Assembly: GCA_039619475.1 (NCBI GenBank)
Contig: CM077115.1
Location: 135,792,172 to 135,856,171 of the forward strand
DNA length: 64,000 nt
Source of the DNA: Icerya purchasi
Lineage: Eukaryota > Arthropoda > Insecta > Hemiptera > Monophlebidae
Direction of reading: 5' to 3'
The translations under genes were made by a program, and so were the position numbers. Of the stretch, positions 11,986-23,566 are shown piece by piece. Each line of letters opens with the position of its first letter. The first letter of the stretch is position 1. Under the pieces are notes generated by a model. The model did no database searches. It was not told where the DNA came from and worked only from the letters and a program-made list of their open reading frames with translations.

Positions 11986-13317
11986 ATATACTCTATAATT
12001 AACAAACAGGATGTTAAAAGATTCTTTACTTTTAACAAAAAAGTTTTCTGGAAAAAAACATGTAGACATAAATGTCAAAGCTATTTTGATAACGTGGTGC
12101 ATTCGAATGAGTAATTTTATAGCTTTTTTTCCTCGTTTTTTGTCAGTTTAGGACTTGGGTTTATTTGGAAAAGTTTTTGTTTTTTTTTTTATTTTTTTAT
12201 TTTTCACATTTCGCATTTCTTTTATCGGGGTTATCTATAAATTTGGCATTCTAAACAAAACCTTGGCTACGTCCCAGTATGTTGCACAATGAAAATATCG
12301 ATGAAATAAGTGTAAAAAACGATGTTAATTTAATAAAATGAAATATTATAATCATTAAACTGTAAGTATCCTGCTTGCTTCGTTGTCACACGCATAAAGA
12401 GTGTTCTGAAAAATGCAACAATTCCGGTACTTCCAAGCCTTACTTGACTTCTCAATCCGAAATAATAGTAGAAATTGCGCTGTTACAAACTGCCGATGTT
12501 TTGGTTACCGCATTAAAAGATCATCACGATGTTTTCTGAAAATGTTTCATTCAATGAAATTTATTTTATTTTTCATCCGTGAAAATTTAAATAAACCCTG
12601 TTCAGTTTAGTTCGAGGTATTCGATTTTTTAAATAAAATTTTTTACCTCCTCATAAAGTGATTTTCCTCCTTTTTTCAATCAATAACCAAAAAGCTCTGA
12701 ATGATACAATTTGTTACTGTAAGCATTTTCAACTATTTCTCTTCCTAGTTTGTCTACTCCCTCGTCAGCAAAAACTAAACTGTAGCACACGAAATTCCTT
12801 GTAGAATTTTAAGCTCTATTCTGCTATTCGCAAATTCTTTAAAATTCTGAAAAGCTAGTCAAATTTCCCTCGTAGTTTATTAATCTTTTCTATGCTAAAG
12901 TTATTCCCAGTCCATTAAGTCTTATACGCGTGACTTGTTTTTAATTTTTACACCATATCGCAAGCTTAATGTAAGAATTATGTTTTATGATATATCTTAT
13001 TTCCTATTAGAAATTAATAGTATTCTTTTTTATTTGATCCAGAATTTATATTTACCACGCTGATCATTTTATTTAAATTCATTCTTTATTCTATCGCGAG
13101 TGTATCCCCCCCCCTCCCTAAATTATTATTTTATTTATAAAGATCCTCATTTGTCGCCTAAATTACGTTAAAAACTTATAAAAATTACGCACCAGAACTT
13201 TCCTAGGGAATTAGTCCATTCATTCGCAAAAAGCTGGAACAAAATCGATTCGGCAACTCTTACAGACAAACGAACGCGAAAAATAGCTTATTTTATATAC
13301 ATATAGGCAGGGCCGGA

Positions 13318-14541
13318 TTATAGCCAAATGCCGCTGTGGGCTCAGTAATTTCTACCGCCCTTGGAATAATTTATAAATTAAGTAATAAAAATTATAATCG
13401 AGTAACTGAGTTAGAAAGGACATAAAAGTTAAAAATTAATTTTCAATTAAAAGTTAAAAAAGTTTTGAACTAAAAAATTTCACACATTTTTAAAACATAC
13501 CTAAATTTTATTATAATTCTATACATTATTCTTACATATGTCAATTAAAGTTTACATTTTTTTACGATGCACTTTTAAAGATGCAAATTCATTTATTATA
13601 TCATCAAAGTTTAAATTCTTTTACTGTTTTTCGATAAATCATTTATCTCTTTTGGTGAGACATTGTTGATCTAAAAAAATGATTAATTCTTTTCATTGCA
13701 GAAAAGAAGCGTTCTGTTGAGCAAATTTTATTCAGCGCTAATCTTTTTTTGTGTTTTTCCCATCATGTTATCACGTTATTGTAATTGTGTTTTTTGTAGT
13801 GTTGTTAGAGTTGGTTTTCCAGTTACATTGAGTTTTTACTTTTTTTTTTGTTAAATAATTACAAATTAAATAAAATGTACATTTATTCATAATATATTAT
13901 TTTCGCCGTTAGCATATTTTTATTCATCAGATTTAGTATTCATAATAGTTTCAACAGGTTATGGGCCCAGCACGCTTCCACTGCGCCACTCTGTTTTGAG
14001 CACCTTTCATCGTTTGGTACGGCAAGAAATAATATAAATAATTCTTCGAAAAATTTTCTAACTTTTGTCGTATCAATGAGATACCACTATTACATTTGTG
14101 AATTTTCAGTTTTTCTTCCAGTCTTGTTTGACCTCTTATCATGCCGACCAGCCATTGTCTCGTGCACACTTCGAGAATTTCCTTTAACTGCTAATATTAT
14201 AAGCGTTTTGCCTAATAATAAAGAAACGTTCCGGTTTACTCTTTTGTTAATTTTAAATTCATTTCTCGATTCTCCTGCTTACATGTCATTTGTCTATAAT
14301 CATTTAGAAATTTTACCTAAATCAATATATTCCCATTTTAACTTTTCTGTACATTAATGCAAGTCAAAAAAATGATTTTATCGCATTCCTCTCCTACCCT
14401 GCTATGACTAAAACGCCGTAATATATAACAATATTTTGGAAATTTTCAAGTATTTTTCAAAAGAAAAAACTTTTCAATCTCATGCAATTTTGCCGCTGTG
14501 GGCTGTAGCCCATTTAAGTCCGTGATGTAAATCCAAGATTG
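13318..14541. mobile_element. hAT-like non-autonomous element with 8-bp target duplication
   Basis: CATATAGG at 13310-13317 is repeated exactly at 14542-14549 and brackets 1,224 bp. The left end begins CAGGGCCGGATTATAGCC. The inner right end reads CAATCTTGGATTTACATC on the reverse strand, sharing the CA...GGATT(T)A pattern. TGCCGCTGTGGGCT occurs in direct orientation near both ends. The 8-bp duplication and CAGGG start fit the hAT superfamily. No transposase frame is present. Confidence 0.72.
13957..13995 (-). repeat. 39-nt initiator tRNA-Met 5'-half copy
   Basis: The minus strand from 13995 to 13957 matches nucleotides 1-39 of eukaryotic initiator tRNA-Met (core GAGTGGCGCAGTGGAAGC, then GTGCTGGGCCCATAACC), with one apparent difference at position 2. 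Similarity stops abruptly in the anticodon arm: the next bases are TGTTGAAAC in place of the expected CAGAGG. It is therefore a 5' half, not a tRNA gene. On the plus strand it follows CAACA immediately, which is how a copia-type LTR is followed by its primer-binding site. Confidence 0.8.
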
Positions 14542-15386
14542 CATATAGGTAAATATATAACAGATTGTTTGCATATTTAGTCTGAGTTTTGAGTATAACC
14601 AGTCAAGTTCAAAAATATGAACTGAACTTGTATAAATTTGTACAAAGCATCGTTGCAAACACCACAAGCACTGTTAAAAAAATCTAAAATTTGATGTAGA
14701 CATTGTGAATTAAAAAATGCAGTTTATATTTTAAAATTTATCAGTAAACATATTAAATGTTATAAAAATAAATAATGTTTCACACTACACTTAATAGTGT
14801 CGTTTCTTATTTTTTATCGAATGACCACGACTTTTTCAATTTTTTGAAGGCTTTCTCAAGAAATGCCTTCTTCATACTAAACACTATGATTAAAAGCAAA
14901 ATATTTGATATTTTTAAAAATTCTGCGCATCAGCTGTATACGAAATGTTCGCAAAGATTTTGCTCCAAATCCGCTAAAACATAGGACTGCACTCGTAAGA
15001 TCACGCGTCAAAAGCGCGAAATATTTTCCATCATTGGTCAGTTAATCGGAGTGGCGCAAAAGAAGCGTACGTTGTGTTGAACGAATTCTCAATCATTCTA
15101 TGCATTTAGAGCACTTTGCGCAAACCAGCATACAGACTATAAGGAATTACCGGCTGTGACTGGTCAATTTTATTTATAATTATTAATTTCTTTTAAATAC
15201 TCTTTTTCTGTGCGTGTCCTTAGTTCATGCTGGCTTCTTTATTGACAGACGTAGAAAAAAAAAGTGTAAAAAGAATATATATAAATTGAAATAATCGACT
15301 TACAGTATAAGTTTAATATATATTCATATATATATATCAATTAAATATGTATAATATAGATACATGCTCTTTGTATTTATCTTTAG

Positions 15387-15529
15387 AGTTGGCAAAAGGT
15401 TGATTGGAACACTTCAAATTATACACCTGATATTACTCCTTTGATGTCAGCAGCTCATAAGAATAATTTTGAAATCCTAAAAATTTTGTTGGACCGAGGA
15501 GCTGCTCTACCCGTACCTCACCGCATCGG
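15387..15529 (+). CDS. trpl: trpl-like exon 3 (ankyrin repeat, start of zinc motif)
   Basis: Residues 109-155 plus two bases. The acceptor CTTTAG and donor GGTATC flank a frame reading SWQKVDWN, DITPLMSAAHKNNFEILKIL and LDRGAALPVPH. It carries the last ankyrin repeat and His153, the first ligand of the His-x3-Cys-x-Cys-x2-Cys motif that binds zinc in vertebrate TRPC4/5. The motif is completed by exon 4, so intron 3 splits it. Intron 3 carries the Tc1-like element. Confidence 0.93.
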
Positions 15530-18500
15530 GTATCAACAGATTTTTCACTGTATAATTATATTTATGTTAGAACAGCCACTCATTTGAGGAATTCTCGATG
15601 CGACACGATCTCATGGTTTTTTTTTTTTTTTTTGTTCTTTTTCAACTGTCTAAATAGTAAACAGGCAAAGGTAGAGTATCTTTGAAGTGCGCATGCGTCG
15701 CATTATTTATTTTTCAACATATAATTTATACGTTGAAAAAAATCGTATAAATGAAGCACATCGTACGACACACGCCCTGTATTATTAATTCTTTATTCTA
15801 CACTAGGACGAATAACCGTTTTAAATAGTAGACTGACAAAAATTGATTTCGAATCTATTTGATTATTTTGTAGGTAACTCTTTGATTTGTTAATATTAAA
15901 TTATTGCATTACAAAATAATGTCCGAAGGAAATACCGTAAAATGCCACCATTTTGTTTTGAACGACTACTGAAATACATTTCTAGGGCACAGTATTCAAA
16001 AAAAGTCATAAAAATCAGAAAACTATGCATAAAACTGGAGAGTGTATGAAATTTTGTTGACAATTTAAAAAAATCACATTTAAAAGGAATGCATAAATTA
16101 AGAACTCGATAATTTTTAATCAAAAAATAACATTGTTTTTTACATGTGCGAAAGAAAGTTGTTTAATCTTCAAAAAGATCTTCCGAATTACGTTCATAAA
16201 GTTAACTAAAAAGTTGTTGAAATGAATTTGTATTCGCGAGGTTGCTAAACTGCTTCATAAAAATTTATTTAGTTATGTGTATGACTGTAGAAAAATTTTA
16301 ATTAAATTTATTCAAATTCTATTGTATAAAAGTAACAGGTGTCTGTTGCGCTAATTTTTGATTATTTTTCAAATATATATATATATATATTTACATGAAT
16401 TTAAACATGATTTATAAAATTCGTTACAGTAGCAACATTATAGATTTAAATAAATGTACATTTATACCGCATATAAACATTACGCCCGCTTTTATTGCAT
16501 TCAATTTAATGAGACGAACTGCTTTCTTTTGGTCATAACTCAGGTGGTTTATACAGACCTACAGTGAGTCCCATAAATATTCGTACACCGACGAGAACAA
16601 TGCAAAAGCGTCTATAAAACGACGAAAAACAACTTTAATGACGAGAAAATGAATATGAACTGATAGGTACGACTTCCTGTGAAGCGTAATAATAGACAAA
16701 AAGTAAAAAAAATCACACATCACGTTTGTATACAGATCAAAAAGAAAAGAGCTGAAAAGAACACGTCACAAAAATATTCGTACAACGGAATGCAATGCGC
16801 AATGTTGCACTTAGGGTTTTCTAAAAACGGATAATGAACATCCAGCTGTGTCCGGACAGTATACAGAGCGCTGAGTCGTAATTTCACGACAAGCGATCGC
16901 ACCGCGTGCGAGTTACGAGTGCAGTAGTGCATCAAGTGCGAGTAAAAATGCCGCGAAAGTGTCGAAATACGTCTTTGGAGATGCGAAAACTAGCCATTCC
17001 TTCACTATACAAACGGATAAATCATTAAATGTAGCTCAGCTACACTGGAACTACCTCGAAATACTTGCCGATACATTATCCGTCGGTATGTACAGGAGAA
17101 TCGCATTGAATCAGTTCCTCAAAAGGGCAGACCAAGGAAGCTTTTCGCGCGTCACGAACGGTGTATTGTCGGTAAGGTTGGCCGCAATCCACGACTGAGT
17201 GGCCAAAAACTCGCGATCGAAGTAAATGCTATGTGGAATAAAACAGTTTCTGCCAAAACAATTCGTAGGTCGCTAAGGAAATATTCATGGGAGAACCGTC
17301 AGATGCGAACCGTTCATAAGTGAACAGAATAAGAAAAAACGGTAACAGTTTGCGATTAAGTATGAGACAGTCCCCGACAGTTTCTGGAAATACGTTATAT
17401 TCAGCGATGAGTCTAAATTTGACCTTTTTGGTGGAGGTGGGCGACAGAAAGTATAGCGCAAATCGAAGATGGAATTAAATCCGAAGAACCTTACAGCAAC
17501 TGTGAAACATGGAGGCGAAGGAGAAATGGTTTGAGGCTGTTTCTCATCATATCGCGTAGGTTCACTCGTCTTTATTGATGGCCGGATGAATAAGGAAATG
17601 TATATATTTTACGTAATAATAATTTACGCCCAAGTGCCGATAAATTTGGAATTACGAACTCATTTTATTTTTACCAGGATAACGATCCAAAGCATACCAC
17701 GCTTTCTACCCGTGAATGGATGCTTTATAATTGCCCCTATGATATGCCTGCCCCTGCACAGTGCCCAGACTGCAACTCCATCGAACATGTGTGGGATTAC
17801 CTTGACAAGAAACTTCGTCAATCACCAATTCAGAACATTAATCAATTGATAGAACATCTCTTAGCCGAATGGAAGAAAATTCCCGTGGAATATTGCCAAA
17901 AATTGGTGTCGTCCATGCCACGTCGGTTGGAAGCTGTGGTTAAGGCTGAAGGTCTTCAAACGAAATATTAAGGACATTTTTTTGGTTTTGTACGAATATT
18001 TCTGTGACGTGCTCTATTTAACTCTTTCCGTTTTTGTTTTTTTTTCCATTTACAAGTATGATATAAGATTTTTTTTACTTTTTGTCTTTCATTATGTTAC
18101 ACAGAGAAAATCATACCTATCAGTTCGTATGTATTTTTCGTTATTAAAGTTGTTATTTATGGGACTCACTGTAGACTGTGTGATCTTTTATTTTTGAATT
18201 TGTACGAGTGGATTTTATTTATATTTTTTTTATACGTTTAAATGCTTATTCATATTGGATGTCAGATAATTTTAAAATGAGTTACTCTCACTGATGTATC
18301 ATTTATTATGTAATTTATAAGTAACTTCTGAAAAGTATAGCAATGCAACAATGTCTATGTTAATTATGGTTTTGGACTGTTTTTGATATATAAATCTAAC
18401 CTACAAACGAAGCCGAATAACAATAATTTCTAGATCTGCTTTATATCATCATATATATGATAATATAATATTTAGAAGTTCACATATTATTTAAAATGTG

Positions 18501-19257
18501 ATAAACCAAATAGTTGTATATATAGAATAAAACTATGTGTAAATATATCAATCTGACAGCTAGTAAACGCTTTCCTCAAATTGTTCGTGTAAGAACTGTG
18601 TTATTTTATATTTCAAAATTAAATAGAAAATTTGAATAAAAAATTTTACAAGTGTCCGTTTTTTATAAGATTAATTTCAAATTGAAAAAATTCTCAGGTG
18701 AAATGCAAAATGTGCAACTTAAAACATTAATGCGTTTATTTTTTTAAATAACGGAAGAAAAAAAAGTGACAAATGTATTTGTTGACTATACGACAACTTT
18801 TTTCTAGTAATTGTTGAAATTTTAATATTAGACGTTCAGTATTTCATCGTTTGTCTGATTCAGTTGTTTCTAAGAATAGAGCATGTTGAACGCTACGAAT
18901 CTGAGATTGTAGCAGAACAAATTTTGTATCAAGTTAGTATTTCTCAATGCAAGGAAATTCGAGATCTCAAAAAACATATTGAACGTATCAAGTTAAAAAA
19001 AAAAGTCACACATGTAATTTATGATTTCCTTGACTTATTTTTCAGTAACTTTCGATAAATAACATACAGATCGCATTTTTTGTGATTAACGAATTTTAAA
19101 AAAGGGAAAGAGATCTGCAAACAACTAATTTATTACTAAAACTATTATAAATACAATTAATAATTTAAATATTCGACATTTTTAAATTTCACAGGCATTT
19201 AAATTTTTTATAGAAAGTTAACCTTTATTATCGAGACACTTGCGATATTTTTAACAG
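15530..19257. other. intron 3 of trpl-like gene
   Basis: 3.7 kb, GTATC to TAACAG, splitting the zinc motif. Contains the Tc1-like element at 16562-18171. An open stretch at about 18800-19058 has coding-like composition but no recognised domain and is discussed in the findings. The rest is AT-rich with no gene. Confidence 0.7.
16562..18171 (+). mobile_element. Tc1-like DNA transposon, full-length, dead transposase
   Basis: A TA dinucleotide at each side (16560-16561 and 18172-18173) brackets 1,610 bp. Both ends begin CAGTGAGTCCCATAAATA in inverted orientation. Similarity between the ends continues inward for about 200 bp, with the ATATTCGTACA motif repeated at the outer and inner edges of the left arm, an IR/DR layout. 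The transposase is on the plus strand. It starts near 16948 (MPRKCRNTSLEMRKL), with FSDESKFDLFG around 17400, QDNDPKHTTLSTREW near 17675 and NSIEHVWDYLDKKLRQ near 17775-17820. This is the Tc1 DDE catalytic core. Several frameshifts and stops (for example GTATAGCGC near 17450) kill it. Confidence 0.93.
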
Positions 19258-19459
19258 TTGTCCTTGCGAAGATTGCATGAATGAATCGAAAATTGACTCG
19301 TTACGCCATTCAATGTCGCGAGTGAACGTATACAGAGCTTTGGCTAGTCCATCATTGATTTCGTTATCATGCAACGATCCAATTTTAACGGCATTCAAAT
19401 TGAGTTGGGAACTGCGAACCTTAGCCGACGAAGAAAAAGAATGTCAAAGTGAATATACT
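19258..19459 (+). CDS. trpl: trpl-like exon 4 (zinc motif and TRP_2 region)
   Basis: Residues 156-223. The acceptor TAACAG supplies the T that completes Gly156. The exon opens with CPCEDC (Cys157, Cys159, Cys162), the remaining ligands of the zinc motif started in exon 3. Next come [20 protein letters not shown] and [12 protein letters not shown], which form the conserved TRP_2 segment linking ankyrin repeats to the transmembrane part. The donor GTAATT is weaker than the others but the phase-0 join to exon 5 (SEYT-ELRYQ) matches the family. Confidence 0.93.
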
Positions 19460-22400
19460 GTAATTATTATGTACATATTTACGCGTTTTTGATAAGTTTT
19501 GCCATTGTAAATTAAACTTTTGAATAATTTTAATATTTCTGAAAATGTTTTATTTCATATCCATTTTACAAATGAAACGTAGTAATCGTTTTTATGTTTA
19601 TGCTGCTACCACACGCTGCTGCAGTGCATTGCCACAAACTGTGACCATGCTCTAGCGTCGTTTTATCGCAGCATAATCTTCGCGTTGTAGCGAAATAATC
19701 ACAAGCGGGGTTAGGCGTTGTTTTATAGAAAAATGTAATATACTCGTATATCGCCGTTTTATTTTCAGCAAATATATATGTATACGCTTGTGGATAGTGT
19801 CGGTAAAAAATGTTACGTTTGTCTTCTTTATGCGGGCTTCATGTCAAAAAGTGTACCACACGGGTTTACGAAATAATTAAAAAAAGAAAATATTAGGAGG
19901 GTGGGATTGAATAAAGAACTGCAGTCTCGTGCAAGTTTTTGAGTACAATTTTTTTGCTCATTTTTTTTTTTTTTTTTTTTTGTATTAAACATAACATGCT
20001 GCCTTTTTTAAAATAATGTTAGGAACACTTTTTAAAAATCGTATTGCATGCAGTTCAATTCCCCGGTATGCTACTGTATCTTACAGCTAGTATTATTTTT
20101 CTTATGCCGTAATATTCATAGCATAGAAATTACAAAATGCTAAGAAGACTAGCCTGTTTTGTATGTAGGAGTTTGTAGACATTTTCTGAAGCAGTACAGC
20201 TATAGAAAATCTGTCGACCGTGACGTGTCAATAGCAAACTAGAGCTACAGTGTTAATGGAACTCGCTGACCCATACATTCGCTTATCATCACTTCGGATC
20301 GGCAAATTACCGTAGTGCTTTAGTTACGATTTTTTCACAAAACTGAAGTTTGAAAACAGTATTAGGCTGTGTGGAATTGCAGATTTGTTTCAAAAACTTA
20401 AATTTAACATAGAAACATTAATTACTACTTTTAAGTGATTCAGCAGTAGTGCTTGTATTAATGACTTTGAGATGGCTATCGTTTGAGGATTAAACGGAAC
20501 TCTATTCGCAATAGGGACGGAGAAGAGAGTTGAAAATAACGGAAGTATTTTAAATTTTTTGGAGCAAATTATAATTGTAAGAATGTCGTTTAAACATGGA
20601 TGAGAATGTATTTTTTTCCTTCTTGTGACAGTTACAAATAATATGCATTCATTGTTGTTCTAAGAGGATTATATTGTTCGACTAAATTAAATTTTTTTTT
20701 TTGTTTCTGTTTTTGCAAAAAAATGTTGAATTACTTTCGTTATTTTCAATTTAAACAAAAGAGTTATAAAAAAAATTCTGAATTGTAACGAACCTGAAAT
20801 AATTTTTTTGCCTTTTTTTTATCTTCGGTACTTTTTTAAAATTAAGTTTGGGAATTTTTTGTAATAAGTAATCATAAACTGACGCCACATTTCGTTTACT
20901 TGAACTGTTAAGAATCGAAATATTGCAAAAAAAAATATTAACTTCCTATAAACTGATAAAACAGGTTTTATTTCTTCGCTGTTGTGCTATAAAATGTCGT
21001 ACTGCAGTAATAATTTGTTAGCAGCTTTATACAAGAGACGGAGCAAGTATATAAATCTCTCCATTTTCCCTTCCGCAAATATTGCAAAAAGTCAATAAAT
21101 AAATAAGAAGTATTTCCGTGTTCGAGACATTTTAAAATTCAGATCTGATTTTAATTTTCTATTACAATAATTGAAATACTTTTGATGTTAGCATTGCACG
21201 AAAAAAATCACTATATAACATAACAGAGCTCTCTACGAGGTTGTGAAATCCTGTTATTCGCTATTACGTTTCGGACGAAGCTTGTTTTCTGGTAGTTAAT
21301 CTGCTGTCGGGAAATGTAAAACTTCAGCACTTTTTGAGGTCATTAACCCCCATTTGTTTAATATTTTATTTTCTATTTTTTTAATCTACAACTTATTTTA
21401 ACAATTGGTGAAGTTTGAAAATGTATGCCACCTCTTTTAAGCTGTCTAGAATCCGCATAATATGCAAAGATGTTCATTTTTACCGCTTTTAGAAAGAGGA
21501 GGTTCTCGTATGTTTTTTTTTTTTTTTTTTTTTTTTTTTTGATGTTTGTTCACGCATACTTTTGATCATGTAGACCGATTTCAGTGATTCTTTGTTTATT
21601 TGAAAGTGTACCGGTCAGTGATGATCCTACATGAGTACCGATGAGTAAATAAGTAGGCATAAAGAAATGGGTTTCTTTAGAGAACTTTTTAAAATAAAAA
21701 TACGACATTTTTAATATAGCCAGACAAGTAAAGTAAAGTTAGTAGCGTGGATATCCTTGATAAGGTATCATGGACTGAGAAGTTAAGCTTTTCATAATGG
21801 TACTAGGCCAAACAGCACTAATGAGAGTGGAAGGCCAGTTCCTTTCTACTTGGGATCCGCCAACTTCACCAGATTTCTCTGGTAATTCAATTTCAGATTG
21901 GATATATACCTGGAAGCGATTCGGAGTAGTTGATAAATTTGAAATAAGTCCATAGTTCTTTCTGTGGTTGATTTTCCCGGAATTTTAAAGTTCAAGAGCC
22001 AACCTTTTTAAATTAAAAGAACGATGAACGCCCGTGACTTAAAATATTACCGATCGCATCAGTAAACATCGAGCGAGTAGTCATCAAATCACGCTAAGAA
22101 ATATAGGTCTCTTTGAAGAAATTTTTAATATAATAAATATTATTAATATTAATTATATTGCAAACATCGGTTTGAGCGAAAAAAACTAATCTTAAACTCC
22201 AGGAACTGGTTTAATAACTAACGAAATATTACGTATTTTACTTTATTGCGTATAACTTTTGACCGTGCGGACTGACTCCAATAATACTCTTTGTTAATTC
22301 GAAAGTGTAGTAGCGGTCAGTAGGAACTTCATGTAGGTAGTAATTCGTATCGATGAGTTACGTAGTCATTAAAATATTCTTACGGACCCGCAGAAAAACA

Positions 22401-22855
22401 GAAAATTCACTGATGACGACATTACCTCTGAAAACTTTAAAAGTAATGTTTGAGATGTGTTATAGTTGTAGTGTAACGTCATTGTCGTCGGGATTTTAGT
22501 TTTAGGTGAACGCGAAATACTTTATGTATCGATTAGGTAAAATATATTCGAAAATATTTTAACAATTTATTTATAGACATAGTATGCGGAGAAAAGACAG
22601 CCGGTGTATTTTGACTTTTTTGTATTATGTTTCATTACTTATTATTTAATATCTAAACATTTTATTAAAGTGAACAACCCGTAAGTATTTTTCCGGTGTA
22701 GATTGGGTTTATTTAAATTTTAACTTTTCTTTTTCTTTTGTTTTAACCCTGTTCTTCCCGAAAAGGTGGCTGTAAATTTATTTATTAATAACAGCAATGT
22801 ACAATTATTTAAATAAAGTTTATGTTATTTACTTTCTAATTGCTTTAAAACGCAG
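19460..22855. other. intron 4 of trpl-like gene
   Basis: 3.4 kb, GTAATT to CGCAG. Contains a pair of diverged direct repeats (21549-21660 and 22248-22372), T-runs at about 19963-19981 and 21512-21540, and no frame with a recognisable domain. No RNA gene or transposon end was identified. Confidence 0.65.
21549..22372. repeat. diverged direct repeat pair (~115 bp)
   Basis: The segments 21549-21660 and 22248-22372 share, in order, ACTTTTGA(T/C)C, a GTAGACCGATT-like block, CTTTGTTAATT/TTTATTTG, GAAAGTGTA, CGGTCAGT, CATG and GATGAGT. Both run in the same direction, about 700 bp apart. They look like two old copies of the end of one element, or a local duplication. No terminal repeat or target duplication was found. 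Confidence 0.6.
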
Positions 22856-23032
22856 GAACTTCGCTATCAGTGCCAACAGTTTGCAGTCGATCTGCTGGAT
22901 CAAACTCGAAGTTCTGAAGAATTAGCTATTATACTGAATCATGATTCAAAGATAAATTCCAACTTCCGTGCGTTGACCGAAATTGCCAAATTACGAAAAT
23001 TACAATTGGCCATAAAGTACCGTCAAAAAAGA
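22856..23032 (+). CDS. trpl: trpl-like exon 5 (cytoplasmic linker helices)
   Basis: Residues 224-282, phase 0 at both ends, acceptor CGCAG and donor GTGCGT. The peptide contains CQQFAVDLLDQTRSSEELAI and ends KLQLAIKYRQKR, which matches the helical linker between the TRP_2 region and the pre-S1 elbow in insect TRPC channels. The segment around NHDSKINSN is poorly conserved, as expected of a loop. Confidence 0.9.
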
Positions 23033-23340
23033 GTGCGTATAACATTTTTAATTTCTAGAGGATTTTAAATTTTCGATTGCCGGTTTTTTTGCGATTAAAT
23101 TATAACATAATAGTTTAAAACACGTTTTGTTGAGATTAAAATTAATCGTCAAAACTGAACAATTTTATCGAAATATACGAAATCGGAAAATGAAGGAATT
23201 TACGGTTAGTTGAATTTAAAGCTTTTTAAAGTTGCAAAGCTTTCCCCAAAATTTTTTTTTAAACAAATATTTAATACGTTCAGCACTTGAAGGAAATATA
23301 TATACATATATTTATATATATATATATATATATATAAGTA

Positions 23341-23566
23341 TATATAACTCGGCCACTTTGGCCTCGCAAGGGACTCTACCCCTTGACCCTTTTTACTTAC
23401 ATTTCTATCTCTTTCTCTTCTATACTTTGTATAAAGTGATCAAAATTTACAACGTTATTTTTGCTGGCATCGACGCAAAAAACAAATAATATTCGTTACA
23501 TAAAATTGGGACTTCTTTTCTAATGGGGGTCGGCCTAAGAATTACGTTGTAATCAATATATATTCT
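23341..23566 (+). repeat. dispersed repeat family A, copy 1
   Basis: Shares a long alignable stretch with 42666-42914 in the same orientation. Both contain TATATAACTCG, TTACATTTCTATCTCTTTCT, CTTCTATACTTT, GATCAAAATTTACAA, TTACATAAAATTGGGA, CTAATGGGGG and CCTAAGAATTACGTTGTAAT. A 30-40 bp segment in the middle differs. It has no coding potential and no terminal repeats are visible; probably a fragment of an unclassified transposon. Confidence 0.8.

Larger units (their letters stand above)
11145..15386. other. intron 2 of trpl-like gene
   Basis: 4.2 kb, GTAAGA to CTTTAG. Contains a long inverted repeat (about 11870-11985) and an hAT-like element (13318-14541) that itself holds a 39-nt copy of half of initiator tRNA-Met. 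A 28-bp A-run lies near 11695. Open frames here (for example 12413-12610 and 14775-14984) show no domain and are taken as chance. Confidence 0.7.

Noticed and set aside
14775..14984. Open frame right after the hAT-like element in intron 2
   Set aside because: Phe/Ser/Lys-rich translation typical of AT-rich noncoding DNA, with no homology signal.
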